DNA of 64,000 nt. Origin: Halioglobus japonicus (GTDB lineage: Bacteria; Pseudomonadota; Gammaproteobacteria; Pseudomonadales; Halieaceae). The notes beneath the pieces are model-generated. The model made no database searches and was not told where the DNA came from. It was given only the letters and a program-made list of their open reading frames with translations. Made by a program: the position numbers and the translations under genes. Shown here one piece after another: positions 50,893 to 59,801 of the stretch. Position 1 is the stretch's first letter. Every line of letters begins with the position of its first letter. Where the stretch lies: assembly GCF_001983995.1 (NCBI RefSeq), contig NZ_CP019450.1, forward strand, positions 2,480,001 to 2,544,000, read 5' to 3'.

Positions 50893-50980
50893 GGTGAGGT
50901 GGCCGAGTGGTCGAAGGCGCACGCCTGGAAAGTGTGTAACGGGAAACCGTTCGAGGGTTCAAATCCCTCCCTCACCGCCA
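50893..50980 (+). tRNA. tRNA-Ser (anticodon GGA)
   Basis: 88 nt with encoded CCA and a long variable arm (AACGGGAAACCGTT). Acceptor GGTGAGG/CCTCACC, anticodon loop CTGGAAA (GGA), T arm GAGGG/CCCTC around TTCAAAT. A TATGAT box (50874-50879) with a TGGAAA 16 nt before it may be the promoter. Confidence 0.97.
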
Positions 50981-50988
50981 TATCCTGA

Positions 50989-51012
50989 AGGAGCCTATTC
51001 GGCTCCTTTTTT
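50989..51012 (+). terminator. Terminator of tRNA-Ser
   Basis: Stem AGGAGCC (50989-50995) / GGCTCCT (51001-51007) with a TATTC loop, then a T run to 51012. Confidence 0.9.
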
Positions 51013-51030
51013 ATTGCCTGGAATTTGACC

Positions 51031-52356
51031 GTGAAAAAAATTCTCGTTATTGCCCTGGTACTCATCGCATTGCCACTCATTGCTCTGCATCGTTTGGACA
51101 TAAGCCCGCTCGGCCTTGGCGAGGCCATGACCATGGGTACGGGCATGACGGCCAAACTTGGGTGCTCTGGAATACATCTGTCCGGCTTCAGTGACGATGA
51201 AATCCTCGATGACCTGGCGAGCTATTCACCGGCGGCCAAAGCGATTTCTTTGCGACGCATTGATGCGACAACGGTAGAGGCGGATATTAACGGTATGAGT
51301 GTTACGCGGGCCCGGTATATTCCCGGTCTCGGGTGTGCGCTTGAGCTACCGGGTATGATTGATCGCGACGCTCTTGCCGTCCCTGTTATAGCAGCTACTG
51401 AAGGGCCGAAGCAGGCCGTTGATACGCAACTGCAGTCTATTGTGGATGCGGTTATGGCCGAGGACAACGTTGCAGGCCTGGATACCCGTGCGCTCTATGT
51501 GCTGCGTGATGGCGAGCTGGTGGCCGAGGCCTACCGTGATGGCATTAGCGCGGCAACGCCGCTGCTGGGGTGGTCCATGGCCAAGAGCGTGACCGCGATG
51601 ATGCTGGCTAGAATGGAAGCGCTGGGGCTGGCGGCGACCTCATCCGCAAACCTCTTTCCCGAGTGGCGCGACGACGAGCGGCGCGACATTACCTTGCTCA
51701 ATCTCCTGCAGATGTCTTCCGGCCTCGCCTTTGAGGAGGTTTATGGGCCGGGTTCTGACGCCACTCGCATGCTATTTACGGTGGTCGACGCGTCGGCTGT
51801 TCCCCTGGCTCAGCCGCAGGAGCATCCCCCGGCAAGCCATTTCGCTTATTCCTCGGGCACCACCAATCTTCTGGCGCGCTATGCCCAACTCCAATTGGGG
51901 GCAGCCCCCCAGGCTGCTATTGATTTCTGGTCAACGCAACTGGCCGGGCCTCTGGGGCTGGCAGGGACTACCTTTGAAATGGACCCCTCGGGTATTTTTG
52001 TGGGCAGTTCCTACCTGTACGCACCTGCGCGGGATTGGGCGCGCCTGGGGCAGCTGATGCTGGATGATGGCAGGCTGGGCGATCAACAATTATTGCCCGC
52101 GGGCTGGGTGGCCAGAGCCACGGCGCCTAACAGCAGCAGCAATGATCCTCGCTATGGCTACCAGTTCTGGCTTAATCGCGGTACCAAGGAGCCTCGCTGG
52201 CCCGCACTGGAGCCCGGCGCTTACGCCATGATGGGTAATCGCGGCCAGGTTGTCATGATGCTGCCTGAGCACAACGCGGTGGTAGTGCGGCTGGGTTGGA
52301 GCGCCACCGAATATCCCTACAGTCAGCAACTGGGGCGTATTCAGGCGGCGCTCTGA
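51031..52356 (+). CDS. Serine beta-lactamase-fold hydrolase (class C-like)
   Basis: 441 residues with an N-terminal membrane/signal helix (about 1-22). SMAKSVTAM gives the SxxK pair (S182, K185), YSSG (Y273) the second motif, and the later segment near GNRGQ may supply the third. The architecture fits the esterase/6-aminohexanoate-dimer hydrolase branch of the beta-lactamase superfamily, not necessarily an antibiotic-resistance enzyme. GTG 51031 starts with the helix MKKILVIAL; a TTG two codons earlier is also possible. Anchored or secreted; substrate unknown. Confidence 0.85.
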   Translation: MKKILVIALVLIALPLIALHRLDISPLGLGEAMTMGTGMTAKLGCSGIHLSGFSDDEILDDLASYSPAAKAISLRRIDATTVEADINGMSVTRARYIPGLGCALELPGMIDRDALAVPVIAATEGPKQAVDTQLQSIVDAVMAEDNVAGLDTRALYVLRDGELVAEAYRDGISAATPLLGWSMAKSVTAMMLARMEALGLAATSSANLFPEWRDDERRDITLLNLLQMSSGLAFEEVYGPGSDATRMLFTVVDASAVPLAQPQEHPPASHFAYSSGTTNLLARYAQLQLGAAPQAAIDFWSTQLAGPLGLAGTTFEMDPSGIFVGSSYLYAPARDWARLGQLMLDDGRLGDQQLLPAGWVARATAPNSSSNDPRYGYQFWLNRGTKEPRWPALEPGAYAMMGNRGQVVMMLPEHNAVVVRLGWSATEYPYSQQLGRIQAAL

Positions 52357-52362
52357 GGCGCG

Positions 52363-53379
52363 TTAGAGTGCGAGTTCGGCCATCTCGCGCAGGAAGTTCA
52401 CATCGCCGTTTACGAGCATGGTGGTCACCGGGGAGTTTTCCCAGTCCACCAGTCGCTCCTTGATCCGGTCTTTCGGGCCGGCCAGGGAAATGTCGTCGGC
52501 GAACTGGTCCGGGACAGCGGCGATGGCTTCGTCTCGCTTACCTTCCAGGAACAGGCGCTGAACCTCGTCAGCCTCATCTGGAAAGCCCATTCTCGCCATC
52601 AGTTCTTTGTGGAAATTGCGCTTGGCTGAGCCCATACCGCCGATGTAGAAGCCGAGCATGGCTTTAACCGGATACAGGGCCTGTTCCATATCGTCGTTGA
52701 TGTTCACCAACACCGTGGGGCAGATTTCAAAGCCCGGCTTAGCCGCGGTCAGCTGATCGGCGTAGACATCCTGGCGATAGGGCGAGTAGTACAGGGGCAG
52801 CCAGCCGTCGGCAATTTCGGCGGTCTGGGTGACGTTCTTCGGGCCCTCAGCGCCAATGAAAATCGGTACGTCCTTGCGAATCGGGTGGGTAATCGGTTTC
52901 AGCGGTTTGCCCATGCCCCAGGAACCAGGTCCATCATAGGGGAGCGGATAGAACTCGCCATCGCTGGTCACGGGCGCTTCGCGCGCAAGAATCTTACGGA
53001 CAATGTCGACATACTCGCGGGTGCGGGTGACAGGCTTCGAGTAGGGCTGGCCATACCAGCCTTCAACCACCTGCGGGCCGGAAACACCCAGACCGAGGCT
53101 AAATCGGCCACCAGACAAAGCATCAATTGCCAGGGTTGCCATGGCGCAGGCCGCGGGCGTGCGCGCGGAGAGCTGGGCGATCGACGTGCCCAGACGAATG
53201 GTTGAAGTCTGGGCACCAATCCACGCCAGAGGCGTAAAGCAGTCGTTGCCCCAGCTCTCGGCCATCCAAACTGAATCGTAGCCGAGGCGCTCGGCCTCCT
53301 GAGCCATAACGGTGTGGTTTTCGCCGGGGCACAATGCACCCCAGTAGCCGAGGTTAAGTCCTAGAGAGATTTTTGCCAT
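52363..53379 (-). CDS. LLM-class F420/flavin-dependent oxidoreductase
   Basis: 338 residues, luciferase-like TIM barrel. ISLGLNLGYWG and VWMAESWGNDCFTPLAWIGAQTS start the barrel; FSLGLGVSGPQVVEGWYG is the conserved flavin/substrate loop, and IGAEGPKNVTQTAEIADGWLP is diagnostic of the F420-dependent branch. Actual use of F420 or FMN cannot be read from sequence. The divergent gap to moaC is 135 nt. Related enzymes act on steroids, ketones or amides. Confidence 0.87.
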   Translation of the reverse strand: MAKISLGLNLGYWGALCPGENHTVMAQEAERLGYDSVWMAESWGNDCFTPLAWIGAQTSTIRLGTSIAQLSARTPAACAMATLAIDALSGGRFSLGLGVSGPQVVEGWYGQPYSKPVTRTREYVDIVRKILAREAPVTSDGEFYPLPYDGPGSWGMGKPLKPITHPIRKDVPIFIGAEGPKNVTQTAEIADGWLPLYYSPYRQDVYADQLTAAKPGFEICPTVLVNINDDMEQALYPVKAMLGFYIGGMGSAKRNFHKELMARMGFPDEADEVQRLFLEGKRDEAIAAVPDQFADDISLAGPKDRIKERLVDWENSPVTTMLVNGDVNFLREMAELAL

Positions 53380-53514
53380 GTTCGGTGCTCCTTTTGATAA
53401 ATGTCACTGTATGCGATACGCGCTCAAAGTTATAAGTATTTCGAGGCCAAATTGCATGGTCTAAATGCTCAAGGGGCTGGTAGACTCTGCCGTCGGCTCG
53501 ATTCTGGATTAATT

Positions 53515-53997
53515 ATGGCAAATCTTACCCACATCAATGATCAGGGTGCCGCTCACATGGTAGATGTGGGGGACAAGCGCGAGACCCAGCGGGTGGCCGT
53601 TGCCAGCGGCCGCGTGCTGATGTCTGCCGAGACGTTGGGCCTGTTGCGCGACAACAGTTTTGCCAAGGGAGATGTACTCGCAGTTGCGCGCATCGCCGGT
53701 ATCCAGGCAGCGAAGAAATGTGCCGATCTGATTCCGCTGTGCCATCCATTGATGTTGAACGCTGTCGAGGTCAGCTTTGAACTCGACGAAGCCGCAGGCG
53801 CAGTGAATATCGAAGGGCGCTGCAAGGTGTCCGGTAAAACCGGGGTGGAAATGGAAGCCCTGACGGCAGTCTCAGTCGCGGCATTGACGATATACGACAT
53901 GTGTAAAGCCGTCGACAAGGCCATGATCATCGATAGCGTTTGCCTCCAGGAGAAGCAGGGCGGTAAATCCGGCGACTGGATCCGACAGCATGATTAA
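53515..53997 (+). CDS. moaC: Cyclic pyranopterin monophosphate synthase MoaC
   Basis: Early step of molybdenum cofactor synthesis with MoaA. 160 residues. [28 protein letters not shown] and [23 protein letters not shown] carry the family's active-site residues. ATG at 53515 (MANLTHIND) is chosen; upstream in-frame starts would add 38 residues overlapping the divergent promoter. It overlaps moaD by 8 nt. Confidence 0.94.
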   Translation: MANLTHINDQGAAHMVDVGDKRETQRVAVASGRVLMSAETLGLLRDNSFAKGDVLAVARIAGIQAAKKCADLIPLCHPLMLNAVEVSFELDEAAGAVNIEGRCKVSGKTGVEMEALTAVSVAALTIYDMCKAVDKAMIIDSVCLQEKQGGKSGDWIRQHD

Positions 53998-54700
53998 AGT
54001 GCTTTTCTTTGGTCGCGTGCGTGAATCCCTCGATTGTGCAGAGCAAGCGGTGCCGTTTACGTCGGGTCTCGATCTGGATGCGTTGCAGCAGGCGCTGATT
54101 GAGGAAGGTGGCCCCAGCTGGGGCGACGTGCTGACGGAAGAAAACATGATTCGCGCGATTAATCACGAGGTTGTCGATGGCAATCCCGAGCTGGCCGAAG
54201 GCGATGAAGTAGCCTTCTTTCCACCGGTAACCGGGGGTAATGGCGTGCCTCACTTGAGTGTGTCAGTCCAAACTGACGACTTTGATGTCCGCCAGCTGCA
54301 GCGTGACTTGTTGGCCGGCGCCAATGCGGAGGGTGCTGTCGCGACATTTACCGGCTATGTGCGCGCAGAGAATGTTGCCAGGGATGTGTACTCCATGGAG
54401 CTCGAACACTATCCAGGTATGACAGAAAAAAGCATTCGCGACATTCTCGAGCAGTCCTGTAAGCGCTGGCCAGTGATGTCGGCGAGTGTGGTACACCGGG
54501 TGGGCAAACTGATGCCTGGGGAGCAAATAGTGTGGGTGGGTATTAGTTCGGCACACCGTGAAGCCTCGTTTGCGGCCTGCGAATTTGCCATGGATTATTT
54601 GAAGACCAGAGCCCCGTTCTGGAAACGGGAGCTGGGTCCCGATGGGGCGACCTGGGTTGAGGCACGTGCGTCCGATAGTGCCCGGGCAGGGCGCTGGTAA
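53990..54700 (+). CDS. moaE: MoaD and MoaE read as one frame (probable artefactual fusion)
   Basis: The first 83 residues match MoaD, the small sulfur carrier ending in GG (FFPPVTGG); residues from about 86 match MoaE, molybdopterin synthase large subunit ([60 protein letters not shown]). MoaD must expose its C-terminal GG. At 54233-54237 the sequence has GGGGG: a sixth G would put TAA directly after GG, ending MoaD, and GTG 54245 would start a normal 151-residue MoaE. The fusion is therefore probably a base-call artefact, but natural MoaD-MoaE fusions exist. Together they convert cyclic pyranopterin to molybdopterin. Confidence 0.87.
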   Translation: MIKVLFFGRVRESLDCAEQAVPFTSGLDLDALQQALIEEGGPSWGDVLTEENMIRAINHEVVDGNPELAEGDEVAFFPPVTGGNGVPHLSVSVQTDDFDVRQLQRDLLAGANAEGAVATFTGYVRAENVARDVYSMELEHYPGMTEKSIRDILEQSCKRWPVMSASVVHRVGKLMPGEQIVWVGISSAHREASFAACEFAMDYLKTRAPFWKRELGPDGATWVEARASDSARAGRW

Positions 54701-54782
54701 CCGAAACAGGGGATGCGGTTGGGCGGCGACTGCGTTCCAATAGTGACTTTGATTACACAATACCGATATTAAGGAGCAGGGG

Positions 54783-55259
54783 ATGAGCCTGGACGGACGA
54801 GAACTGAGAAATGCACTGGGGCGCTTTGCAACCGGAGTGACCGTGGTGACGGCACTGGATGCACAGGGCAGGGCGGTAGGCATGACCGCCAATTCGTTTT
54901 CGTCAGTATCGCTGGATCCGGCACTGGTACTTTGGAGCCTGCAGAACAACTCCGACATGTATGACACCTTCGCCAATCCGGGTAGCTTTGCGATCAATGT
55001 CCTGGCGCTGGACCAGGAAGGGCTGTCTAATCAATACGCCAAAAAAGGCGACCACCTGATGGATGAGGCGCACTATTGTATGGGCCGTAACGGGGCACCG
55101 ATTCTGCGTGGCGCGCTAGTCAGCTTTGAATGCACACTCCACCAGACGCACGAAGGCGGCGATCACCTGATCATTGTCGGTAAGGTCGAAGACGTCGTAA
55201 GCCGGCCAACCGGAGAGCCACTGTTGTTCCACGCCGGGCGCTACGCGGAAATTCGCTGA
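54783..55259 (+). CDS. Flavin reductase domain protein
   Basis: 158 residues of the FMN-binding split-barrel family. ALGRFATGVTVVTA and VGMTANSFSSVSLDPALVLWSL are the flavin-binding segments, and HLIIVGKVEDV with GRYAEI closes the fold. Usual role: supply reduced flavin to a monooxygenase, or reduce a substrate directly. It starts 82 nt after MoaE and precedes a Nudix gene; the P450 and LLM genes nearby suggest an oxidative-metabolism setting, but no specific partner is identified. Confidence 0.88.
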   Translation: MSLDGRELRNALGRFATGVTVVTALDAQGRAVGMTANSFSSVSLDPALVLWSLQNNSDMYDTFANPGSFAINVLALDQEGLSNQYAKKGDHLMDEAHYCMGRNGAPILRGALVSFECTLHQTHEGGDHLIIVGKVEDVVSRPTGEPLLFHAGRYAEIR

Positions 55260-55336
55260 TACCTCGCCCCCACTGCGGATAAGCTCTATACTCCTCGGCG
55301 TTTATCGAAGCTAATGGCCCAGGGACGGTCAATATT

Positions 55337-55885
55337 ATGAATTTCTGTACCAGTTGTGGCAGCAAGGTAGCGCTGAAGATCCCCGAAGGGGACGACCGCG
55401 AGCGCTTTGTCTGTGTCAACTGTGAAACAATCCATTATGTTAATCCGCGCGTAATCGTAGGCTGTGTGCCGGTCTATCAGGACAAGGTGCTGCTCTGCAA
55501 ACGCGCCATTGAACCGCGCTATGGCTACTGGACGCTGCCAGCAGGCTTCATGGAAAACGGTGAGACTACCCCCGAGGGCGCCGCCAGGGAAACCTGGGAA
55601 GAGGCCCGGGCACGTGTCAGTGGGCTTGAGCTCTACCGCGTTTTTGATGTGCCCTACATCAGTCAGGTCTATATGTTTTACCGCTGTGAGATCGATGACG
55701 GCGCGTTTGGCGTGGGTCCGGAGAGCCTGGAGTCGGCACTGTATAGCGAGGCTGAAATTCCCTGGGATGAAATCGCTTTTCCCGCGGTGAAGGAAACCCT
55801 TCGAGAGTATTTTCAAGATGTGGCCGAGGGCCGCTTTCCGGTGCGCGTGTCGGCTATCGAATACAAGCGCCGTAACAAGGAGTAA
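55337..55885 (+). CDS. Zinc-ribbon Nudix hydrolase
   Basis: 182 residues. An N-terminal zinc ribbon (CTSC and CVNC, residues 4-36) precedes the Nudix domain; GFMENGETTPEGAARETWEEA is the Nudix box, split here at its centre into the binding loop and the REXXEE core (RETWEEA). The layout resembles the NADH pyrophosphatase-like/YjaD-related small subset. Substrate could be NADH, ADP-ribose or similar. It starts directly with ATG and lies 3 nt before bcp. Confidence 0.9.
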   Translation: MNFCTSCGSKVALKIPEGDDRERFVCVNCETIHYVNPRVIVGCVPVYQDKVLLCKRAIEPRYGYWTLPAGFMENGETTPEGAARETWEEARARVSGLELYRVFDVPYISQVYMFYRCEIDDGAFGVGPESLESALYSEAEIPWDEIAFPAVKETLREYFQDVAEGRFPVRVSAIEYKRRNKE

Positions 55886-55888
55886 TTC

Positions 55889-56365
55889 ATGGCATTTCCT
55901 AAAATCGGCAACATGGCGCCGGCGTTCACCCTGTTGGACCAGGACGGCAACAAGGTCAGTCTTAAGCAATTTCGCGATGAAAAGAACGTCGTGTTGTATT
56001 TCTACCCCAAGGCCATGACCCCGGGCTGTACAGTCCAGGCCTGTGGTATTCGCGACAGCAAGAAGGCGCTGGCAAAGCTCGATACGGTGGTACTGGGCGT
56101 GAGTCCTGATCCTGTGGCCCGATTGGGGCGTTTTATCGATAAGCAGGATCTCAATTTCACACTGCTGTCGGATGAAGATCATGCCATTACCGAAAAATAC
56201 GGCGCCTGGGGGCTCAAGAAATTCATGGGTCGCGAGTTCATGGGTGTACTGCGCACCACATTTATTATTGGCAAGGACGGCAGGCTGAAGCACGTTATGG
56301 ACAAGGTGAAGACCAAAACCCATCACGATGACGTCATGGCGCTTATCCAGGAACTCGGTCTCTGA
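55889..56365 (+). CDS. bcp: Thioredoxin-dependent peroxiredoxin Bcp
   Basis: 158 residues, PrxQ/BCP subfamily. Peroxidatic C47 and resolving C52 lie in TPGCTVQACGIRD, the C-x4-C arrangement. FTLLDQDGNKVSLKQF and VVLYFYPKAMTPG match the family. It reduces hydroperoxides using thioredoxin. Coupled to the Nudix gene by a 3-nt gap; the MBL gene begins 10 nt after its stop. Confidence 0.94.
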   Translation: MAFPKIGNMAPAFTLLDQDGNKVSLKQFRDEKNVVLYFYPKAMTPGCTVQACGIRDSKKALAKLDTVVLGVSPDPVARLGRFIDKQDLNFTLLSDEDHAITEKYGAWGLKKFMGREFMGVLRTTFIIGKDGRLKHVMDKVKTKTHHDDVMALIQELGL

Positions 56366-56375
56366 GTTACGACCC

Positions 56376-57467
56376 GTGCTGAGTTACCCGTTTGAGGCCG
56401 CGCCCGAGCATGGCGAGCTGTGCGAAGTCGCCCCCGGTGTTTATTGGCTGCGCATGCCGCTGCCACTGGCTCTGGATCACATCAATCTCTACCTGTTGGA
56501 AGACGAGGACGGGTGGTGGATTATTGATTCCGGCATAGCCCTGGGGCCCACCGAAGAAATCTGGGAGCAGATTTTTGCCAACCAGCTGGGCGACAAGCCG
56601 GTTAAGGCGGTGGTTGCCACGCACTGGCATCCCGATCATACCGGCATGGCGGGTTGGCTGTGCGATCGCTGGCAGGTGCCTTTCTACTGTACCCAGGGCG
56701 AATATCTCACTGGCCTCGTGTATACCCGAGCCACCTCGGAGCACTTCGGCTGGACGAATGAACAGCATCAGATTCGGGCCGGAAGAGGGCAAGTTGGCGC
56801 CGATGCCGCGCGCAAGAGCATGGGCGGTGCCGGGCACATTACCCGTTCCCTGCCCACCTCATATCGTCGTCTGGAAGAGGGCACACGGCTGACGATTAAC
56901 GGTCAGCGCTGGCGCGTCGTGGTTGGTAGTGGCCACTCCCCGGAACACGCCTGCCTGTATGGCGAATCCCTCAATGTCCTTATCTCGGGTGACCAAGTTA
57001 TCCCGCGTATCACCTCCAATATCAGTGTTTCCGGTATTGAGCCCGAGGGGAATCCGCTGCGCGAATGGCTGCAGTCCCACGAGCGGTTCCTCCAGGTGTT
57101 GCCGGATGATGTCCTTGTGCTGCCCGCACACAATTTGCCGTTCTATGGTTTGCATCATCGCCTGCGCTACCTGATCGAGCACCATGAAGACCACTTGCTC
57201 GCGCTGGAAGAAGCCTGCTCCGACATCGCGCAGACGGCTGTCGAATTGCTGCCAGTGCTGTTCAAGCGGGAGTTAAGTGACAGCCAGATCGGGCTCGCCC
57301 TCGGAGAGTGTATTGCGCATCTCAATTATCTCTATCACCGCGGTCAGCTGGAGCGCAGTGTCGATGATGAAGGTCGTTATCGCTATCTGGCGGTGGATGA
57401 CACACTGCCGATGCGCCTGCGCAAACGCCAGCACCAGGCGGATACCGAGCTTCCTGTTCAGGTTTAA
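56376..57467 (+). CDS. Metallo-beta-lactamase-fold hydrolase
   Basis: 363 residues. N-terminal MBL domain (about 15-240) with the metal motif THWHPDHTG (H83, H85, D87, H88) and later GSGHSPEH plus the conserved aspartate in LISGDQVIP. A C-terminal helical region (about 280-340) resembles a BLACT-type winged-helix tail. GTG 56376 is chosen since earlier in-frame starts lie within bcp. Family members include thioesterases and glyoxalase-II-like enzymes; the substrate is not shown. Confidence 0.87.
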   Translation: MLSYPFEAAPEHGELCEVAPGVYWLRMPLPLALDHINLYLLEDEDGWWIIDSGIALGPTEEIWEQIFANQLGDKPVKAVVATHWHPDHTGMAGWLCDRWQVPFYCTQGEYLTGLVYTRATSEHFGWTNEQHQIRAGRGQVGADAARKSMGGAGHITRSLPTSYRRLEEGTRLTINGQRWRVVVGSGHSPEHACLYGESLNVLISGDQVIPRITSNISVSGIEPEGNPLREWLQSHERFLQVLPDDVLVLPAHNLPFYGLHHRLRYLIEHHEDHLLALEEACSDIAQTAVELLPVLFKRELSDSQIGLALGECIAHLNYLYHRGQLERSVDDEGRYRYLAVDDTLPMRLRKRQHQADTELPVQV

Positions 57468-57488
57468 CCATTAAAACAGATATTTAGG

Positions 57489-57608
57489 CGCGATATTTAA
57501 AGTGATATCGCGGTTCTACTGTGCCCGACGAGAAGACTTTGCCCATTGCAAACGGCCGCTCTGGACACCTCTACCCATTGATCTTTGATTTAGACTAATT
57601 ACTATTAG
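57489..57608. promoter_or_regulatory. Inverted repeats upstream of the P450 gene
   Basis: CGCGATAT (57489-57496) / ATATCGCG (57505-57512) is a perfect 8-bp inverted repeat with an 8-nt spacer, and CTAAT (57595-57599) / ATTAG (57604-57608) is a shorter one nearer the gene. Both are in the 180-nt gap before the P450. They could be operators for an aromatic or terpenoid-responsive regulator, for instance MarR/TetR type; no assignment is possible. Confidence 0.35.
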
Positions 57609-57647
57609 CCTGTAGCTCACAGCGGATAACTAAAAAGGAGTACTGTC

Positions 57648-58880
57648 GTGACCGGTTGCCCTCATATTAACCTCACAAACCCCGAGACATTTCAGGGAGG
57701 CCTGCCTCGCGAGGTCTTTCGCTACCTACGCAGCGACGAGCCTGTGTACTGGCACGAAGGTGAAGACGGTGCCAGCGGTTACTGGGTGGTCAGCCGCCAG
57801 CAGGAGCTCGATTACGTTTCCAAGAACCCCATGTTGTTTTCCTCTGCAGAGCGATCCTGCCTGCTCAATGAAATGGAAGGTGACGAACTCGCCATGGTGC
57901 GCACCCAGCTCATCAATATGGACCCGCCCCAGCATCTCAAGTACCGCCGGATTGTGCGCAAAGCGTTCACTCCCAAAATGGTCGATAGCTATGAGGCTCG
58001 TTTCCGTGAGATTGCTCGGGAGCTGGTTGAAGCGGCCATTGCGGACGGGAAGTGTGAATTTGTGCAGGACGTCGCGGTGGATCTGCCCCTGGTGGCAATC
58101 TGTGAACTCATGGGTGTGCCTCTCGAGAAGCGCCAGCGCCTGTTCGAACTGACCAATATCATGCTCGGCATGGACGACCCGGATCTTTCGACCTCCAAGG
58201 AAGACGGCGTTAATGCCGCCGCCGAGATGTTCATGATGGCTATGGAGATCGCCGCCGATCACAAGGCTAATCCACAAAACGACATCGTCAATGTACTGTT
58301 AAGTGGCACCGTGGAAGATGAACCTCTCAGCGAGGAAGACTTCTGCAACTTTTTCCTGATGCTGATTGTGGCGGGGAATGAAACCACCCGGACAGTTACC
58401 AGCCACGGTATGCGTTTGTTGATGGAACACCCGGCACAATACCAGGCACTGGTTGACGATCCCTCGCTCATCGATGACGCCATCGAGGAGTTCTTGCGCT
58501 ACAACCCGGCGGTCATTGCCTTCAATCGTACGGCCATGGAAGACCTGGAGCTGGCGGGCGCGCAGATCAAGAAGGGCGACCGGGTGCACTTGTACTATGG
58601 ATCGGCTTGTTCCGACGAGGCAGTGTTCAACGACCCGGATACCTTTGATATCACTCGTAACCAGCGTGAAGACGTGCGCAACGAGCACCGTGCGTTTGGG
58701 ATTGGCCAGCATTTTTGCCTGGGATCACACCTTGCACGGCTTGAATTGCGGGTGATTTTCGAGGAAATTACCCGTCGTATTCGCAATCCTCAGATGGATG
58801 GCGAGATTCAGTGGCTGCGCTCCAACTTTATCAGTGGCATTAAATCCATGCCCATCAAGTTCGAGGTGGCAAACGGCTAA
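57648..58880 (+). CDS. Cytochrome P450
   Basis: Soluble bacterial P450, 410 residues. The I-helix has AGNETTR, the K-helix EEFLR, and the heme loop FGIGQHFCLGSHLARLE with thiolate C357. GGLPREVFRYLRSDEPVYWHE starts a class often seen with steroid or terpene substrates. GTG start follows AAGGAG. No ferredoxin gene is adjacent. It shares strand with a HIT gene and a SnoaL-like gene. Substrate uncertain. Confidence 0.93.
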   Translation: MTGCPHINLTNPETFQGGLPREVFRYLRSDEPVYWHEGEDGASGYWVVSRQQELDYVSKNPMLFSSAERSCLLNEMEGDELAMVRTQLINMDPPQHLKYRRIVRKAFTPKMVDSYEARFREIARELVEAAIADGKCEFVQDVAVDLPLVAICELMGVPLEKRQRLFELTNIMLGMDDPDLSTSKEDGVNAAAEMFMMAMEIAADHKANPQNDIVNVLLSGTVEDEPLSEEDFCNFFLMLIVAGNETTRTVTSHGMRLLMEHPAQYQALVDDPSLIDDAIEEFLRYNPAVIAFNRTAMEDLELAGAQIKKGDRVHLYYGSACSDEAVFNDPDTFDITRNQREDVRNEHRAFGIGQHFCLGSHLARLELRVIFEEITRRIRNPQMDGEIQWLRSNFISGIKSMPIKFEVANG

Positions 58881-58902
58881 CACCAGCGGAGGCCCTGGCC
58901 GT

Positions 58903-59334
58903 ATGAGTGACGATTGTATTTTCTGCAAGATTCTCAGCGGCGAGGCGCCCTGTTACCCGGTGCATGAAACCCGGTACACGAAAACCTTTCTGGATATCTT
59001 TCCCGCTGATCCCGGGCACTGTCTGATCGTGACCAAGGAACACTTCACTGACATCTTTGAAGCGACGCCGGAGGCTGTGGGGATGGTGGGGCATGTATCC
59101 ACACTCATCGCCCACACGCTGCGCGAGGAGCTGGGCTGCGATGGTGTGGGCATTTACCAGCTCAACGGAGATTCTGCCGGGCAGAGTGTGTTCCACTACC
59201 ATATGCATGTCATCCCCCGCTGGAAAAGTACAGAGCTGAACATTCACTCGCGCGTACCCGGCGATCCCGCTGAATTGGAGGCGCTGGCACAGCGCCTGCA
59301 TGAGCGGGCCTATTCCATGCGAATCGACGACTGA
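58903..59334 (+). CDS. HIT-family nucleotide-binding protein
   Basis: 143 residues. CIFCKILSGEAPCYPV starts a histidine-triad hydrolase, and the triad is HYHMHV (H98, H100, H102) at VFHYHMHVIPRW. Zinc-type cysteines (CIFC) appear. Such proteins hydrolyse AMP- or nucleotide-lysine/amine conjugates. ATG 58903 is preferred to an upstream start inside the P450 gene. It is 14 nt before the SnoaL-like gene. Confidence 0.9.
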   Translation: MSDDCIFCKILSGEAPCYPVHETRYTKTFLDIFPADPGHCLIVTKEHFTDIFEATPEAVGMVGHVSTLIAHTLREELGCDGVGIYQLNGDSAGQSVFHYHMHVIPRWKSTELNIHSRVPGDPAELEALAQRLHERAYSMRIDD

Positions 59335-59348
59335 ACAAAGGACAAATA

Positions 59349-59801
59349 ATGCTCTCCCAGCAAGAAATTTCTGATCGCTTTGAGATCCAGGACCTTCTCT
59401 ATCACTACGCGGATCTTATCGATAAACAACAGATTGATGAGCTGCGAAACAGTGTTTTCACGGCAGATGCGCAGATCGACTATTCCGCAGTCGGTGGCAG
59501 CGTGGGCGACCTGGACATCACGCTTGAGTTTCTCAAGGCATCGCTGACCCGCGAGCTGTTCCCCAATTCGCAGCACCTCAATGCCAATCTCCAGATTCGT
59601 GTGGACGGCGACACCGGTCAAGGCCGTGTTATGTGCTTTAACCCTATGGAAATGCGGCTTTCTGAGAGCGAGACGCAAACCTACTTTATCGGTGTCTGGT
59701 ACGTCGATGAGTATCGGCGCACCGAGGCGGGGTGGCGCATTTGCAGCCGGCGCGAGGAGAAAAGCTGGGTATTTAACGCCCCGGACTTTATGAACCTCTA
59801 G
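59349..59801 (+). CDS. SnoaL/NTF2-like protein
   Basis: 150 residues with the NTF2 cone fold: DRFEIQDLLYHYADLIDKQQIDEL helix then strands FTADAQIDYSAVGG, VMCFNPMEMRL and a final YVDEYRRTEAGWRICSRREEKSWVF. Often hydroxysteroid-, polyketide- or ring-related enzymes. Convergent with marR: the stop codons share CTAG (59798-59801). Specific reaction unknown. Confidence 0.85.
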   Translation: MLSQQEISDRFEIQDLLYHYADLIDKQQIDELRNSVFTADAQIDYSAVGGSVGDLDITLEFLKASLTRELFPNSQHLNANLQIRVDGDTGQGRVMCFNPMEMRLSESETQTYFIGVWYVDEYRRTEAGWRICSRREEKSWVFNAPDFMNL

